A stretch of DNA of 64,000 nucleotides from Elymus sibiricus. Lineage: Eukaryota > Streptophyta > Magnoliopsida > Poales > Poaceae. The notes under the pieces were generated by a model, which was not told the origin of the DNA, did no database searches, and worked only from the letters and a program-made list of their open reading frames with translations. The DNA lies in the NCBI GenBank assembly GCA_039707655.1, contig CM077664.1:23362781-23426780 (forward strand), in the 5' to 3' direction. Below, piece after piece: positions 35,922 through 46,589 of this stretch. Numbering within the stretch: the stretch's first letter is position 1; each line of letters starts with the position of its first letter. The position numbers and the translations under genes are program-made.

Positions 35922-36381
35922 TGACGGTGTAATACGCCGGGGTGGCTTCTCGAAGGGGAGCCCGACAGCAGGCCTACCACGGGGCCTAGAAGGCCCACCA
36001 AGGATCTGGCGACAGGAAGGAGCCCGGAGAATCGGATAAGCATCCAGAGACCATCTTGGCCCCCAAGTCTATACGGCGGCGGCCAAGATCATATCTACGT
36101 CATGTAAAATCCTAGCCCCATCGTCTATATAAGGTGGGGCTAAGGGGGCTCTCATCCCCATCTACATCCGTAGAACTAGACTCTCGGTAGCAAACACATC
36201 TCCCCATTATACTCCTGCGCCCGAGATATCCCACCATGAATACAAACACAAAGTAGGACGTAGGGTATTACACCTTCTCGGAGGCCCGAACCTGGGTAAA
36301 GTCTTCCCGCGGCTTCCGGTCTGGTACTTCCGGCCACGTTCGCTACCCTACCGAGGGTACTGACGAGTTTATGCACCGTTA
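35922..36381 (+). mobile_element. 3' LTR of Tat-Gypsy element G
   Basis: This 460 bp LTR begins TGACGGTGTAATACGCC and ends ATGCACCGTTA. The ends are inverted matches (TGACGGTG/CACCGTCA) apart from one C-to-T change. TATATAAG is at 36126-36133. Its right edge is confirmed by the next repeat unit: copy B (37555 onward) shows GGCGTCAATAAGG without the LTR. GGCGT (36382-36386) is the expected TSD. Confidence 0.8.
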
Positions 36382-36557
36382 GGCGTCAATAAGGTTCAGG
36401 TCCTAGCCCAACACTTCGTGCATCTGAGGAGCCCACTTCAACACAAGGGGTAGGGGGGTGGAGCCCCCCCTATTATGACTAAAAGTATTGCATTTATCAA
36501 ACCAATTGAAAATGGAATGATGTGTTCCCCTGGTACTTCCGTATTGCAAAACATATA

Positions 36558-36715
36558 CTCCCTCCGTTCCTAAATATATGTCTTTTTAGAGATTCCAATG
36601 CGGACTACATACGGAGCAAAATGAGTGAATCTACATTTTAAAATATATCTATATACATCCGTATGTAGTTCATATTGGAATCTCTAAAAAGACTTATATT
36701 TAGGAACGGATGGAG
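36558..36715. mobile_element. Stowaway MITE (158 bp) with empty site in unit B
   Basis: Terminal inverted repeats CTCCCTCCGTTCCTAAATAT and its near complement, flanked by TA (36556-36557, 36716-36717). Unit B reads ACATATACAACTATAATAA with a single TA, so it is the empty site. The insertion is therefore younger than the duplication. Confidence 0.9.
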
Positions 36716-37119
36716 TACAACTATAATAATTCAATATTAGCGCTACACTTAGGACTAATAAACATTATAGTGTTATATCACCTCAACGTAAGGGGTAGGG
36801 GGCGGATGCCCTCTCCCATGTTAATACTAAAAATATTGTATTTATCGAACGAGTCCCCTGTTCTTGAAGGCGGACATGTGCATGTTCTCACATCTGAGGG
36901 CGAGCATGGACATGACCCGTCCCGTCGGGTCTGTGAGATCGACTTTTTATTCTTCCATTCCACCAATGAATCTAGGTCATGAGGAATAGGGGAAAAAGAA
37001 AGAACAACATAACAAAGAGAGTGGTATTTATTTTATTCATTCATCCACCAATCAACGCAGCGGGTGGGTGGGGGGAGAGAGTGGCTGGCGTGGTGTAGCG
37101 CGGCGCAGCGGCGGTCAGG

Positions 37120-37500
37120 CGTGTGGCGACCATGAGCAGCCCGTGCCCTGCAGAATCAGGACGACGAAGGATAGGACCTCCTCCGCCATTTCGACGGGCT
37201 TCAGTCCGGCGGGCGTGCGGACGCGCAGCGGTCCGGCCAGGAGCTGCTTGGCCTCGTCGTTGTTCACCCAGCTTTCGCGGGTCCGTCCGTGCTAGACCCA
37301 GGACAGCATGGCATAGCTTATTCGCGGCCAATTCACGGTGAGCACCGGGAGGTTCCCCGGGATCCGCTGCAGGTAGCCGGCGCCGTCCATCCGATCGGCG
37401 ACGGCCTCGCGTATCTCAGGGAAATTCTCCGACTCTCGCGCTTAATTTCCTCCATCACCTTCTCTTTGTTGGTCTGGCCTCGTTTTGGGATGACTAGCTT
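37120..37500 (-). pseudogene. Decayed gene fragment in unit A
   Basis: One minus frame reads FPEIREAVADRMDGAGYLQR, then IPGNLPVLTVNWPRISYAML, one TAG stop, then WVNNDEAKQLLAGPL and EMAEEVLSFVVLIL. The composition looks like real protein, and parts are kept in unit B. I do not recognise the family. Confidence 0.45.
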
Positions 37501-37554
37501 GCGAGAGAGAAGGAGACGGTTGCACCACCCCCACAAACACAAATGAGTGAGGGA

Positions 37555-38615
37555 GGCGTCAATAAGGTTCACGTCCTAGCTTAACATTTCGTGCATCCTA
37601 GGAGCCCACTTCAACACAAGGGGTAGGGGGCGGAGCCCCCCCCCCCCCCCCCCCCCCCCCCTCTTCCGACTAAAAGTATTGCATTTATCAAACCAATTAA
37701 AAATGGAATGATGTGTTCCGCTGGTACTTCCGTATTGCGAAACATATACAACTATAATAATTCAATATTGACGCTACACTTAGGACTAATAAACATTATT
37801 GTGTTAAACATTATTGTGTTATATCACCTCAATGTAAGGGGTAGGGGGGCGGATGCCCTCTCCCATGTTAATACTAAAAATATTGTATTGATCGAACCAA
37901 TCCCCTGTTCTTGAAGGCTGACATGTACATGTTCTCGCATCTGAGGGCGAGCATGGCCAAGACCTACCCGTCGGGTCCGTGAGATCAACTTTTTATACCT
38001 CCATTCCACCAATCAATCTAGGTCACGAGGAACAGGGAAAAAGGAAAGAACAACATAACAAAGAGAGTGATATTTATTTTATTCATTCATCCGCAAATCA
38101 ACGCAGCGCGTGGGTGGGAGGAGAGAGTGGCTGGAGAGATTGGCGGCGTGGCGCGGCGCAGAGGTCAGGCGCGCGGCATCCATGTGCAGTGCGTGCGTGT
38201 AGGATGGGCCCGACAAGGGAGAGGGCCTTCTCCGCCGTGTCGATGGGCGGGCATGTTGACGGTCACCGGACCGCCCCGTATCTCCTTGGCCTCTTCGTTG
38301 CGCCGCCGGCTTTTGTCGGTCCGTTCGTGGTGGAGGGAGAGGGCCTTCTCCGCTGTGTAGCAATTACTGTACAAGCCTGCTACAGTATGTGAATACGGCC
38401 CGAGGAGGCCTGCTGGGCTGGCTCCGCCCCTGGTCAGTGACGCCAATCCCATCGGCGACGGCCTCACGTATCTTGGGGAACCTCTCCAACTCCCGTGCTT
38501 AATTTGATCCATCACCTTCTTTTGGTTGGTCGGGTGTGGTTCAGGGATAACTTGCTTGTGAGAGAGAAGGAGACGGTTGCACCACCCCCACAAACACAAA
38601 TGAGCGAGGGAGGCT
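37555..38615. repeat. Tandem duplication, unit B (~1060 bp)
   Basis: Second copy of the unit, ending at the same CACCACCCCCACAAACACAAATGAG word. It lacks the MITE. It holds an expanded run of C (about 28 from 37636; unit A has 7) and a short local duplication (AACATTATTGTGTT twice near 37790-37820). Confidence 0.85.
38170..38520 (-). pseudogene. Decayed gene fragment in unit B
   Basis: The minus strand keeps FPKIREAVADG and, further on, NEEAKEIRGGPVTVNMPA, which parallel unit A. Inserted sequence and frameshifts separate them. Function unknown. Confidence 0.4.
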
Positions 38616-38690
38616 TCAAGTTCAATTTGGATTTGATTCTAGCGCTTAATTTGTACCATGCATGCATCGTGTACTAGCACTTTGTTAGTA

Positions 38691-39360
38691 ACAACAACTC
38701 CAACAGGTCCGCCATCCGTAAAAAAACTGCTGTTTACGGGAAGTTGGGGCAAAAAACCCACTCCAACAGTTCTGTAAACCATCCATAACTTTAGGGGATC
38801 CTGTAAACTAGGCCCTTTCTTCCTGCAGGTTTATGGGAAGATGATCTCCCCGTATAATTTTGGCGGGCTAGAAACCGTCTGAAACTTTACCGCGCGCCCC
38901 GTCGGAACGCCGCCTCCCCACCGGAACCTCGCCAGAACGCTGCCACCTCCGCCGTCGAAACGCCGCCGTTGTGCCGCCATGCCAAAACGACGCCGCGCCG
39001 CCACCCTTCGCCGCCCGGCGCCACGCCCGCCCCGCCGACATGCCGCTGCCCGGCGCCACACCGCGCTGCCGCCCACACCGCCCCTCGCCGGCGGCCGTCC
39101 TGCGCCCACGCCGCCGCCCGCCGCCATGCAGCCTCGCGCCACCCTCGCCGGCGGCCGTCATGCGTATCACTGACTGGCAGATCCTATGCCATTATCTATT
39201 TTTGTTTAATTAAAAGTATAAAATAAAAAAGTATTTAGAGGAAGAAGTTTACGGAACCGGCAAAAATAGCTCTCGGACAACTTCCTCTAAATTTTATGGT
39301 AATCCCGTAGAACCGGTTTTACAAAGAAGTTTTTTAAAAATCAATTGGAGTTGCTCTAAG
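38691..39360. mobile_element. Possible non-autonomous DNA transposon with GC-rich cargo
   Basis: The ends are imperfect inverted repeats (ACAACAACTCCAAC and the complement of GGAGTTGCTCTAAG), with TAGTA on both sides (38686-38690, 39361-39365). AT-rich arms enclose a CGCC-rich block (38885-39165). No transposase is seen. The long GC-rich ORFs on both strands are low complexity and not credited. Confidence 0.45.
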
Positions 39361-39455
39361 TAGTACCCCACTCAATGGCGTGATAGACGGCCTTTGCTGC
39401 CCTCTTTCTAATCCGATCGATCCGGTCTAGCTTAGCTTCCTCGCAGCATACATGC

Positions 39456-39558
39456 ATGGATCAATCACGAGTGCAGCTCCTCCTGATCTTGACCCTGGCC
39501 GTGCCAACTCCAACGAGCCAACCGGCCACAGGAACAGGGCTCCAGGTTTCTAGAACCG
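39456..39558 (+). other. Possible gene start with signal-peptide-like leader
   Basis: The ATG at 39456 gives MDQSRVQLLLILTLAVPTP, a Leu-rich leader like a secretion signal, about 1 kb before the receptor kinase pseudogene. The frame soon ends in the SINE. A splice donor-like CCAG/GTTTCT lies near 39544. It may be a lost first exon or chance. Confidence 0.25.
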
Positions 39559-39571
39559 CACAACACGTGTT

Positions 39572-39939
39572 TTTTGAGATTCCTCTTGATCTGAGTACAG
39601 CCGTAGTATATGAACTTACACACCAAACTCACACCACACTCACACACGCATATCCCTAGTGTGCAAGCTAAGACAGCACAACTATACTAACTCACGCAGC
39701 CTAGAGAACTCCAGAGCCTAGGACTCTGTGGCAGTGTCCCACTGCACTACCTCTTACAGAGCGCGTGGGGAAGCACCAACTTTATTGGTACTGTTCATAG
39801 CGACCAGTACCGCACGTACTGTTCCTAATGAACAGTGCCGCGAGGTGAGACCGAACCGAAATTCGTCCCTTAGGGATCGATCCCGGGCGGATGGGGTGCT
39901 CCACGGCAGCCCTCACCACTGCGCTAGTGCGCAGGCCTC
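39572..39939 (-). mobile_element. tRNA-derived SINE (368 bp), 13 bp TSD
   Basis: Flanked by CACAACACGTGTT (39559-39571 and 39940-39952). The left edge is a short T run, so the element is on minus with an A tail. At its 5' end the minus strand reads GCGCACTAGCGCAGTGGTGAGG (box A, 39932-39911) and, about 35 bases on, GGGATCGATCC (box B-like, 39884-39874). This is the layout of a tRNA-headed SINE. The family is not known to me. Confidence 0.75.
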
Positions 39940-40090
39940 CACAACACGTGTTAATCTCTACAATCCCTAGTGACTGACTTGGACCCTTGGTGGAAAGCAT
40001 CATTGAAAGTCCTCCTTGGTGTACTGGAGAGCTTGTAATCCCTGCCGACTAGCACATAGTTTTCATGAAAATAGTGCCAGCCTTGTATTA

Positions 40091-40348
40091 GGCTGCCCGT
40101 AGTGGGAGTATCATGCATGTCAACTAGTCAATTTTGATGAGGTGACATAAAATTAAATGAAGAAAGAGAGGGTTGAGTATCATATCATGATACCGTATCA
40201 TAATAAATGATATGTTACTATATGTCATGCATGACAATAAATAACGTCATATAAAATACTAATATATGATACTATGCATTACAGAGGTAGTATTATACAC
40301 TAGTATCATATGCATGATACTAACTTATGATACTACCCACTACGAGCT
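40091..40348. mobile_element. MITE-like element with GTAGTGGG ends
   Basis: The left end reads CCCGTAGTGGGAGTATCAT. The right end, complemented, reads AGCTCGTAGTGGGTAGTATCAT. The middle is AT-rich, with repeated TATCAT/ATGATAC words that can form hairpins. The limits and superfamily are uncertain. Confidence 0.55.
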
Positions 40349-40871
40349 GAGATAGTGGTATTGGGCCACTGCTGTCCTAATCTGGATTTGATTGGTCCCA
40401 AATGGATCGTAGTGACAGGTCAGCTCAACAACCTGTTCCAATCTATATATGCATCCTCTTCTTCCTATTTCGAATAGCAGAGCAGAGCACATCCACACTC
40501 TTCTCCATGCATCCCCTCTGCATATTATTACTTGTGCTTCGCCTCTTGCCCACATCTTGCTGCTCCTTGTCTGCACCCGCAGATGATACTCTCATGGCGG
40601 GCCGAGTGCTCACCGTCAGCGATAAGCTCGTCTCAAGAAAAGGCAATTTTGCGCTCGGCTTCTTCTAGCCAGCAGTAAGCACCATCAGTAAGTCGTCCCA
40701 TAACAGTTGGTACCTAGGTATATGGTTCAATAAGATTCCGGTTTTCACTACTGTGTGGGTTGCTAATAGGGAGGAGCCCATCACGCACCCCAACATTAAC
40801 TCAACACAGCTCAGGACCTCAAGTGACGGCAATCTTGTCATTGTCATAAAACGTGTTGATGCTGGCACTGA

Positions 40872-41125
40872 GGCCCTGTTTGTTTCGGATTCTGGGACCA
40901 GATTCAGCTTTGCCAGTGAAGCCGAATCTGGAATCTGAAACAAACAGCTATTTGGAATCAGCTTTGCCAGTGAAGCTGAATCTGGATTTGGGCCATTTTT
41001 AGTGCAATTTCGTGAAGCACCTCAAAGTGTACTTCGGTGGCGAAGCTGATTCCCAGAATCAGCTTCGGCACTGAAGCGAATCCACAGGTGATTAAAATCC
41101 AAGCGAAGCTGAAACAAACAGGGCC
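40872..41125. mobile_element. MITE in the kinase pseudogene (254 bp), TSD TGA
   Basis: Inverted ends GGCCCTGTTTGTTTC and GAAACAAACAGGGCC, flanked by TGA (40869-40871, 41126-41128). Inner repeats read AATCAGCTTTGCC(A/G)GTGAAGC. Without it the lectin frame runs on in the same register. The 3 bp duplication suits a Harbinger/Tourist-like or CACTA-like source. Confidence 0.75.
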
Positions 41126-41340
41126 TGAATCCCTTGTTTGGTCCACTCGCATGGTCAATAAGACATAAACTAGCAGCATAAACACCACCACCACTAGTGC
41201 TGCCGTTCTCTTGAACACTGGAAACCTTGCCGTCAAAGTCACAGATAGCCCATCATCTGACCTACTGTTGTGGCAGAGCTTTGATTACCCAGCTGATGTT
41301 GTGCTTCCTGGATCCAAGCTTGGCTGGAACAAGATTATCG

Positions 41341-42215
41341 GGTTTTTTTTTAACACCAGAAGGGCCTCGAAGGGCCCAGCATTATATTATTATAGCAAAG
41401 AGCCAGTACAAATTACAAGAAGAACCAGCTAAAACATAAGAAGTACAACCACGCCCCTGGCTTTTTGCAAGAAGGACCTCGCTCTGGATGTAAGAAACGC
41501 GATCGAGTCCAAGACTACTTCTGCTTGAATTGAACCTTTCCGCCGCCGGGGACGAACCACTTGGCATGGTAAAGTCCCCATGGCTGAAGATGCAGGCCAA
41601 GGCCCTCGAGCAGATGCAGCAACTGCCTCCCCTATGGCACACAAGCCGGGAGGAAAGAGGTGGTCGCCTTTCGACCAGAAAAGTCACCGATGGGAACGGC
41701 GAGGCAGGCCATCGACCGCCATCCTCACACCCAGAAGACATGGGAATAAGCAGGCGCCATCGCCCGTCGTCCAGCATCGATGAGAGTTTGCTCAACTCCA
41801 ATCGCCCCACAGCAGAGCTGCATCTTCTCTCCTTTCTTTGTCCATCACCTTGATGGTTGCCGAAACAGAGAGGAAGATGAGATCGAACATGCAGCACAGA
41901 GACCAGGTATACCTCAGGATCCTCCAGATCAGGGCGGCGATCTGGCTTGTCCGCGAGCTTATTGGTGGAGCTCCGGCTAGATCCGCCACCAGCCACTAAT
42001 TTCCACCATGGAAACCTGTAGGAAGGAGGGGTAGCCGGGCACCAGACGCCGCCCGCAGGCACCGGCGAGAAACTCCAAAACGGCATATAGCCGAAGACCC
42101 TAAAAACTACAGCTATATAAGCGGACACACCCTCCTTCCTTTCCCGCTCTGGCCGGCATCGCCGACGGAGGAGAGAGGAAGGAGGGGGCCGAATCACGGC
42201 ACCGGGCCGAACCTC
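41341..42215 (-). mobile_element. Non-LTR retroelement piece in the kinase pseudogene
   Basis: It begins with a T run and TTAACACCAGAAGGGCC, the complement of a polyadenylated 3' end often seen on Triticeae LINE-like copies, so it is on minus. About 870 bp. A long minus ORF inside (42197-41382) has no recognisable domain. I found no clear TSD, so the right edge is approximate. Confidence 0.5.
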
Positions 42216-43463
42216 CGAGACGATGCTACAGTCGAGAAAAAGGGCCTCATTGATCTGGGTCTTGGCTCATACAGCCTTGGACAAGACACAACCGACCTCG
42301 CCATCCTCGAGCATCTCAAAAATCCTGCTGTAGTGTATTGGTATTGGGCATCCTCCAAAACATTGTCAATGAGTATTATACCAATGCTCAAGATGATTCT
42401 AGATATGGATCCACGGACCAGAGGCTTGATTAACCCAACATATGTTGAAATTGACCAAGAGGACTACTACATGTACACTTCGCCGGATGAATCACCATCT
42501 TCCACATTTGTCTCACTAGATATCTCTGGTCTGATAAAGGTGAATGTGTGGTCACAATCCAACCAGTCTTGGCAAACCATATATACTGAGCCTACTCATC
42601 CCTGCCTTCCTGCTGCTACTTGCGGACCTTTCATAGTCTGCAGTGGCAATCCACATCCATCCTGTGAATGCATGCAGAACTTCTCTCAGAAGTCACCGCG
42701 GGATTGGGAGTTTGAGGATCGAACAGGAGGATGCATCAGAAATACACCGTTACATTGTACTAGTGACAAAAACATCACAAGTTCAACGGACATGTTCCAG
42801 CCCATTTCTCAAGTTACATTGCCCTACAACCCACAAAGCATAGTTGTTGCTCCCACTCAGAGCCAATGCGAAGAAGCTTGTCTCAGAACCTGCTCCTGCA
42901 CTGCTTATTCCTATAACACTAGCAGATGCTCTGTATGGAATGGGGAATTGCTCAGTGTGAGTCTGGATGATGGCGTTGTTTACACTTCTAAAGATTTTCT
43001 TTATCTCTGTCTTGCTACCAAAGATTTTTTGCCAAGTTTGAGAAAAACCAAAAGAAAACCAAATGTTGGATTTGTTACTGCCGCAAGCATTACTGGTTTT
43101 GGGTTACTCATGTTCATGTTGTTGTTACTGATTTGGAGGATCAAATTCAAGTGGTGTGGTTTCCTGCCGATATACTACGGCAATCAAGGTAGTGCTGGTG
43201 GAATTATAGCCTTTAGATACACTGATTCAGTTCGTGCTACTAAAAACTTCTCGGAAAAGCTGGGAGGAGGGGTTTTTGGTTCAGTATACAAGGGAGTGTT
43301 AAGTGACTCAAAGACTACCATAGCAGTCAAAAGGCTTGATGGTGCCCATCAAGGAGAGAAGCAGTTCAGGGCCGAGGTGAGCTCAATTCGACTGATCCAA
43401 CATATCAACCTACTCAAATTGATTGGTTTCTGTTGCGAAGGTGGTCACAGGTTACTTGTGTAT

Positions 43464-45044
43464 CGCCTCCGGAGCTCCTCGTGTCTTCGGTATCGCCTCT
43501 GGTCTGCGCATGAACATTGCCAAATGCACCGCTACCCCAATTCGCTGCGAGGAGGAGCACGTCGACATCATCCGCAGCGAGCTCGTGTGCCCCGTCTCGG
43601 CATTTCCGGTGCAATATCTTGGCCTCCCCCCTCGATCCGCAAGCTAAACTCTTCATCGTTGACCCACTCGTGGACAAGCTTGCCAAGAAGCTCTCGACTT
43701 GGCATGCCTCCATGCTCTCCCTTGGCGATCGTCTCTCCCTGGTTCGCCACGTGTTATGCAACATCCCCAGATCACCATCGCCCTCAACAAATCGACTTTG
43801 GCTCGAGTCAACCAAGTGATCAGAGGCTTCCTTTGGGCTAGTCTTAAGGACGCGTGCGGCGGGCAATGCAAGGTCAACTGGTCGTGTGTCTGCCGCCCTG
43901 TCCAGCTTGGAGGTCTTGGCGTCCGCGAACTCCACCGTGCGGGCATCTCACTCCGCGCCAGATGGATTTGGCTTCAGCGCACGGACGGTGAGCGCCCCTG
44001 GACTCACCTTCCTCTGCCGCACGACCCGGACGCGTTGGCGATCGTGCGCGCCTCCGCACGATTGGACGCGTTGGCGGACGGCTCGTCTTGCCATTTCTGG
44101 ATGGACCACTGGCTAGATGGTTAATGCATCGCCGACATCGCGCCCCTGATCTTCAGCATGATCCCCCGCAGGTGCTGCAAGTATCGTATGGTTCAAGAGG
44201 GGTTGTGCCAGCACGCTTGGGTTCGCGACATCTCGGGCTCGCTGGGGCCTATGGCCATGGTTCAGTACATTAACCTCTGGCGGCATCTTCGTCACACAAC
44301 TCTCTCCCCGACACCTGATCGCCTAACCTGGCGATGGACAGAGTCTGGAGTCTACACCGCTGCTTCCTGCTGTACCGCCACGTTCCATGGTTCGTTGGAG
44401 GACCCCAACTGGCGCCTTACCTGGAGAACTAGGGCCCCGCTACGCATCAAGATCTTCATGTGGCTTGCCCTGCTTGACCGATGCTGGACCGCCTCGCGCC
44501 TCGCCAGGCATGGCCTCCCACACGCGCCCCATTGTCTATTCTATGACCAGGAGCCCAAGAGCATGCGCCACTTGCTGGTTGGCTGCTCCTTCTCTTGGCA
44601 GTTGTGCCATGAGCTCCTCTCGTGGTGCCGATCCACCACGCCCGCACCGACACTAGATGACCAGTTCCTAGATTGGTGGCGCCGCTCTTGCGCCTCCGCG
44701 CCTGCACCTGCCCGCAAGGGGCTCTCCTCACTGCTGCTCCTTGGCGCGTGGCTGCTCTGGAAGCACCGGAACGGCATCATCTTTGATGGTGAGGTACCCT
44801 CCCTGCGTCGTCTGCTTGACCTTGTCACCAGCGAAGCCCGACTTTGGGCTGCTGCTGGCAACCGTGGCTTGGCCAACTTGTTGCCTGAGTAATCCCCATG
44901 AGGCATCTTCTCTCCCCTACCCTCTTGGTGTAACCCCCCCTGTACTCTCTCTCCCATCGGCCTTTTCCTTTTGGGCTAGCGATGGGCAACTTGTATTCAT
45001 GTCTTCTATCAATGAAAGATACGCAAGCTCTTGCGTATTCGCGA
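43464..45044 (+). mobile_element. 5'-truncated LINE with 15 bp TSD in the kinase domain
   Basis: Flanked by AGGTTACTTGTGTAT (43449-43463, 45045-45059). It encodes the end of an L1-type reverse transcriptase (about 43470-44120; frameshifts near 43645 and 43790, stop at 44122) and then a zf-RVT-like region (44158-44892: APLRIKIFMWLALLDRC and later HLLVGCSF) to a stop at 44892. The 3' end lacks an A tail and finishes CAAGCTCTTGCGTATTCGCGA. Orientation is the same as the kinase. Confidence 0.9.
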
Positions 45045-45776
45045 AGGTTACTTGTGTATGAACACATGTTAAATAGGTCTCTCGATGGTCATCTATTTAA
45101 GAAGATAAATGATGCTGCTGCTGTCCTAAATTGGAATACTAGATATCAAATAGCCCTAGGAGTTGCCAAAGGATTGTCCTACTTGCATCAGAGTTGTCAC
45201 AAATGCATCATACATTGTGACATTAAGCCAGGAAACATACTATTGGATGCATCTTTTGCTCCCAAAGTTGAGGACTTTGGGTTGGCGGCATTTGTGGGAA
45301 GGGATTTTAGCCGAGCTTTGACTACGATCAGGGGAACTACAGGTTATCTTGCCCCAGAGTGGCTTAGAGGAGTTGCAATCACACCGAAGATCGACGTTTA
45401 CAGCTTCGGCATGGTACTGCTGGAAATCGTATCAGGAAGGAGGAATTCCTCACTTGAAACATCATACAACACTAGCAGCAGCAGCACTAGTTACCAGAAT
45501 GTTGAATATTTCCCTGTGCAAGCCATCAGCAAGCTTCATGGCGGAGATGTGAAGAGTTCGGTGGATCCACAGTTGCATGGCGACTTCAATTTGGAAGAGG
45601 CTGAAAGAGTTTGCAAAGTTGCGTGCCGGTGCATCCAAGATAATGAGTTTGATCGGTCGACTATGGGTGAAGTGGTCCGAGTTCTCGAGGGTCTACAGAA
45701 GATTGATATTCCCTCCATGCTAAGACTACTTGCAGCTCTAACAGAACAATCTGATGATGTTGCAACTTCAGTGTAA

Positions 45777-46589
45777 TAATAATAATAGTTTATATAGAGT
45801 ATTCCGCTTTGTTTCAGAAATCTTTTTAAGTTGTAATGTGAAGCAGAAGGAATAAAGGGAGGCAAGCTTGCGGTCTCCAAATCGTCTGAGAATTTACATT
45901 TATTTATGGTAAGCAAGAAAAGTTGTGTTGATGGGATAGTTGATACATATATGTGCGTGTGTGCCCAATACTTATAGCATTCTTAGATATGTGTCACTTG
46001 TATGCTGTTTATTCACAACCGCCGAGACGCCAATATTTGACGGTGTATGTATTACAAAATAACTCTCTATGATGGAATAAACACAAACATCCAGAATTCG
46101 GGCAAGGTCATCAAATAGACACCAGGAACAAAAGATGCATCTTCTCAGACAACTTGGCTAACGTTCTCCAGAACCAATATTACATCAGGAAAACTCAATT
46201 TCCTTTTTATACCAACAAGGCAGACAAAAGGTAGAAAGTTGCTATTACATTTCTTCAGGTCTTACTTTACTTGATGATGACTCGATTAGCCCTAGTTACT
46301 GCTTCCATGCATCTCAGCATTGCCTCCAGTGAACTGAGTTATGCAGTCTGAAATCCTGGCCCATTTACTGCTGCTTACAGTCCAGTGGATGTAAGGATGG
46401 CTGATTTGCCAGTCAGTTTCGCCAGCATGACAGTCAGCAACATCCCAGCCACAACTCCAGTGACTCTTCGTTGCAGGGAGAGAAAGATAAAGAGAGCATG
46501 TCTGCGAAATTCCGAAATGCCTGAGTCATTGAAGCTGTGCAAAAGTATGTCCGCCTAGTTGCAGCTATAACGTTTTCTGTGATAGCATG
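45777..46589. other. Intergenic, downstream of the kinase pseudogene
   Basis: Probably former 3' untranslated and flanking sequence. I see no gene, element end or repeat here. Confidence 0.4.

Larger units (their letters stand above)
36382..37554. repeat. Tandem duplication, unit A (1173 bp)
   Basis: The unit runs from GGCGTCAATAAGG to GGTTGCACCACCCCCACAAAC...GAGGGA and is followed head-to-tail by unit B. Copies share long blocks (AATAAGGTTCA, GAGCCCACTTCAACACAAGG, CATGTTAATACTAAAAATATTG). Unit A carries an extra Stowaway MITE. The minus strand holds a decayed coding fragment. Confidence 0.85.
40507..45776 (+). pseudogene. G-type lectin S-receptor-like Ser/Thr kinase, disrupted
   Basis: An intronless SD2-type receptor kinase. 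The start at 40507 gives a signal peptide (MHPLCILLLVLRLLPTSCC). Domains: B-lectin (TLVSRKGNFALGFF-like, WYLGIW, VWVANREEPI), S-locus glycoprotein part, EGF-like (CGPFIVCSGNPHPSCEC), PAN (CEEACLRTCSCTAY), membrane span (about 43070-43140) and kinase. The kinase has LGGGVFGSVYKG, IAVKRLD, HCDIKP (a non-RD type), EDFGLAA and a C-terminus ending at 45776. Damage: TAG at 40666-40668, TAA at 41166-41168, a MITE at 40872-41125, a non-LTR piece at about 41341-42215 and a LINE at 43464-45044 that splits the kinase after GHRLLVY. Parts from 42236 on are otherwise open. In life such kinases sense extracellular ligands at the plasma membrane; this copy cannot. Confidence 0.9.

Noticed and set aside
38831..39226. 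Several long ORFs on both strands near 39 kb
   Set aside because: All arise from a CGCC-rich block without stops; composition, not coding.
39874..39932. A tRNA gene on minus at the SINE head
   Set aside because: Box A and B spacing fits a tRNA-like head, but box B is degenerate, no acceptor stem is evident and the unit has SINE edges.
41382..42197. 271-residue minus ORF inside the kinase pseudogene
   Set aside because: No recognisable domain; lies in a non-LTR insertion. Kept as part of the element only.
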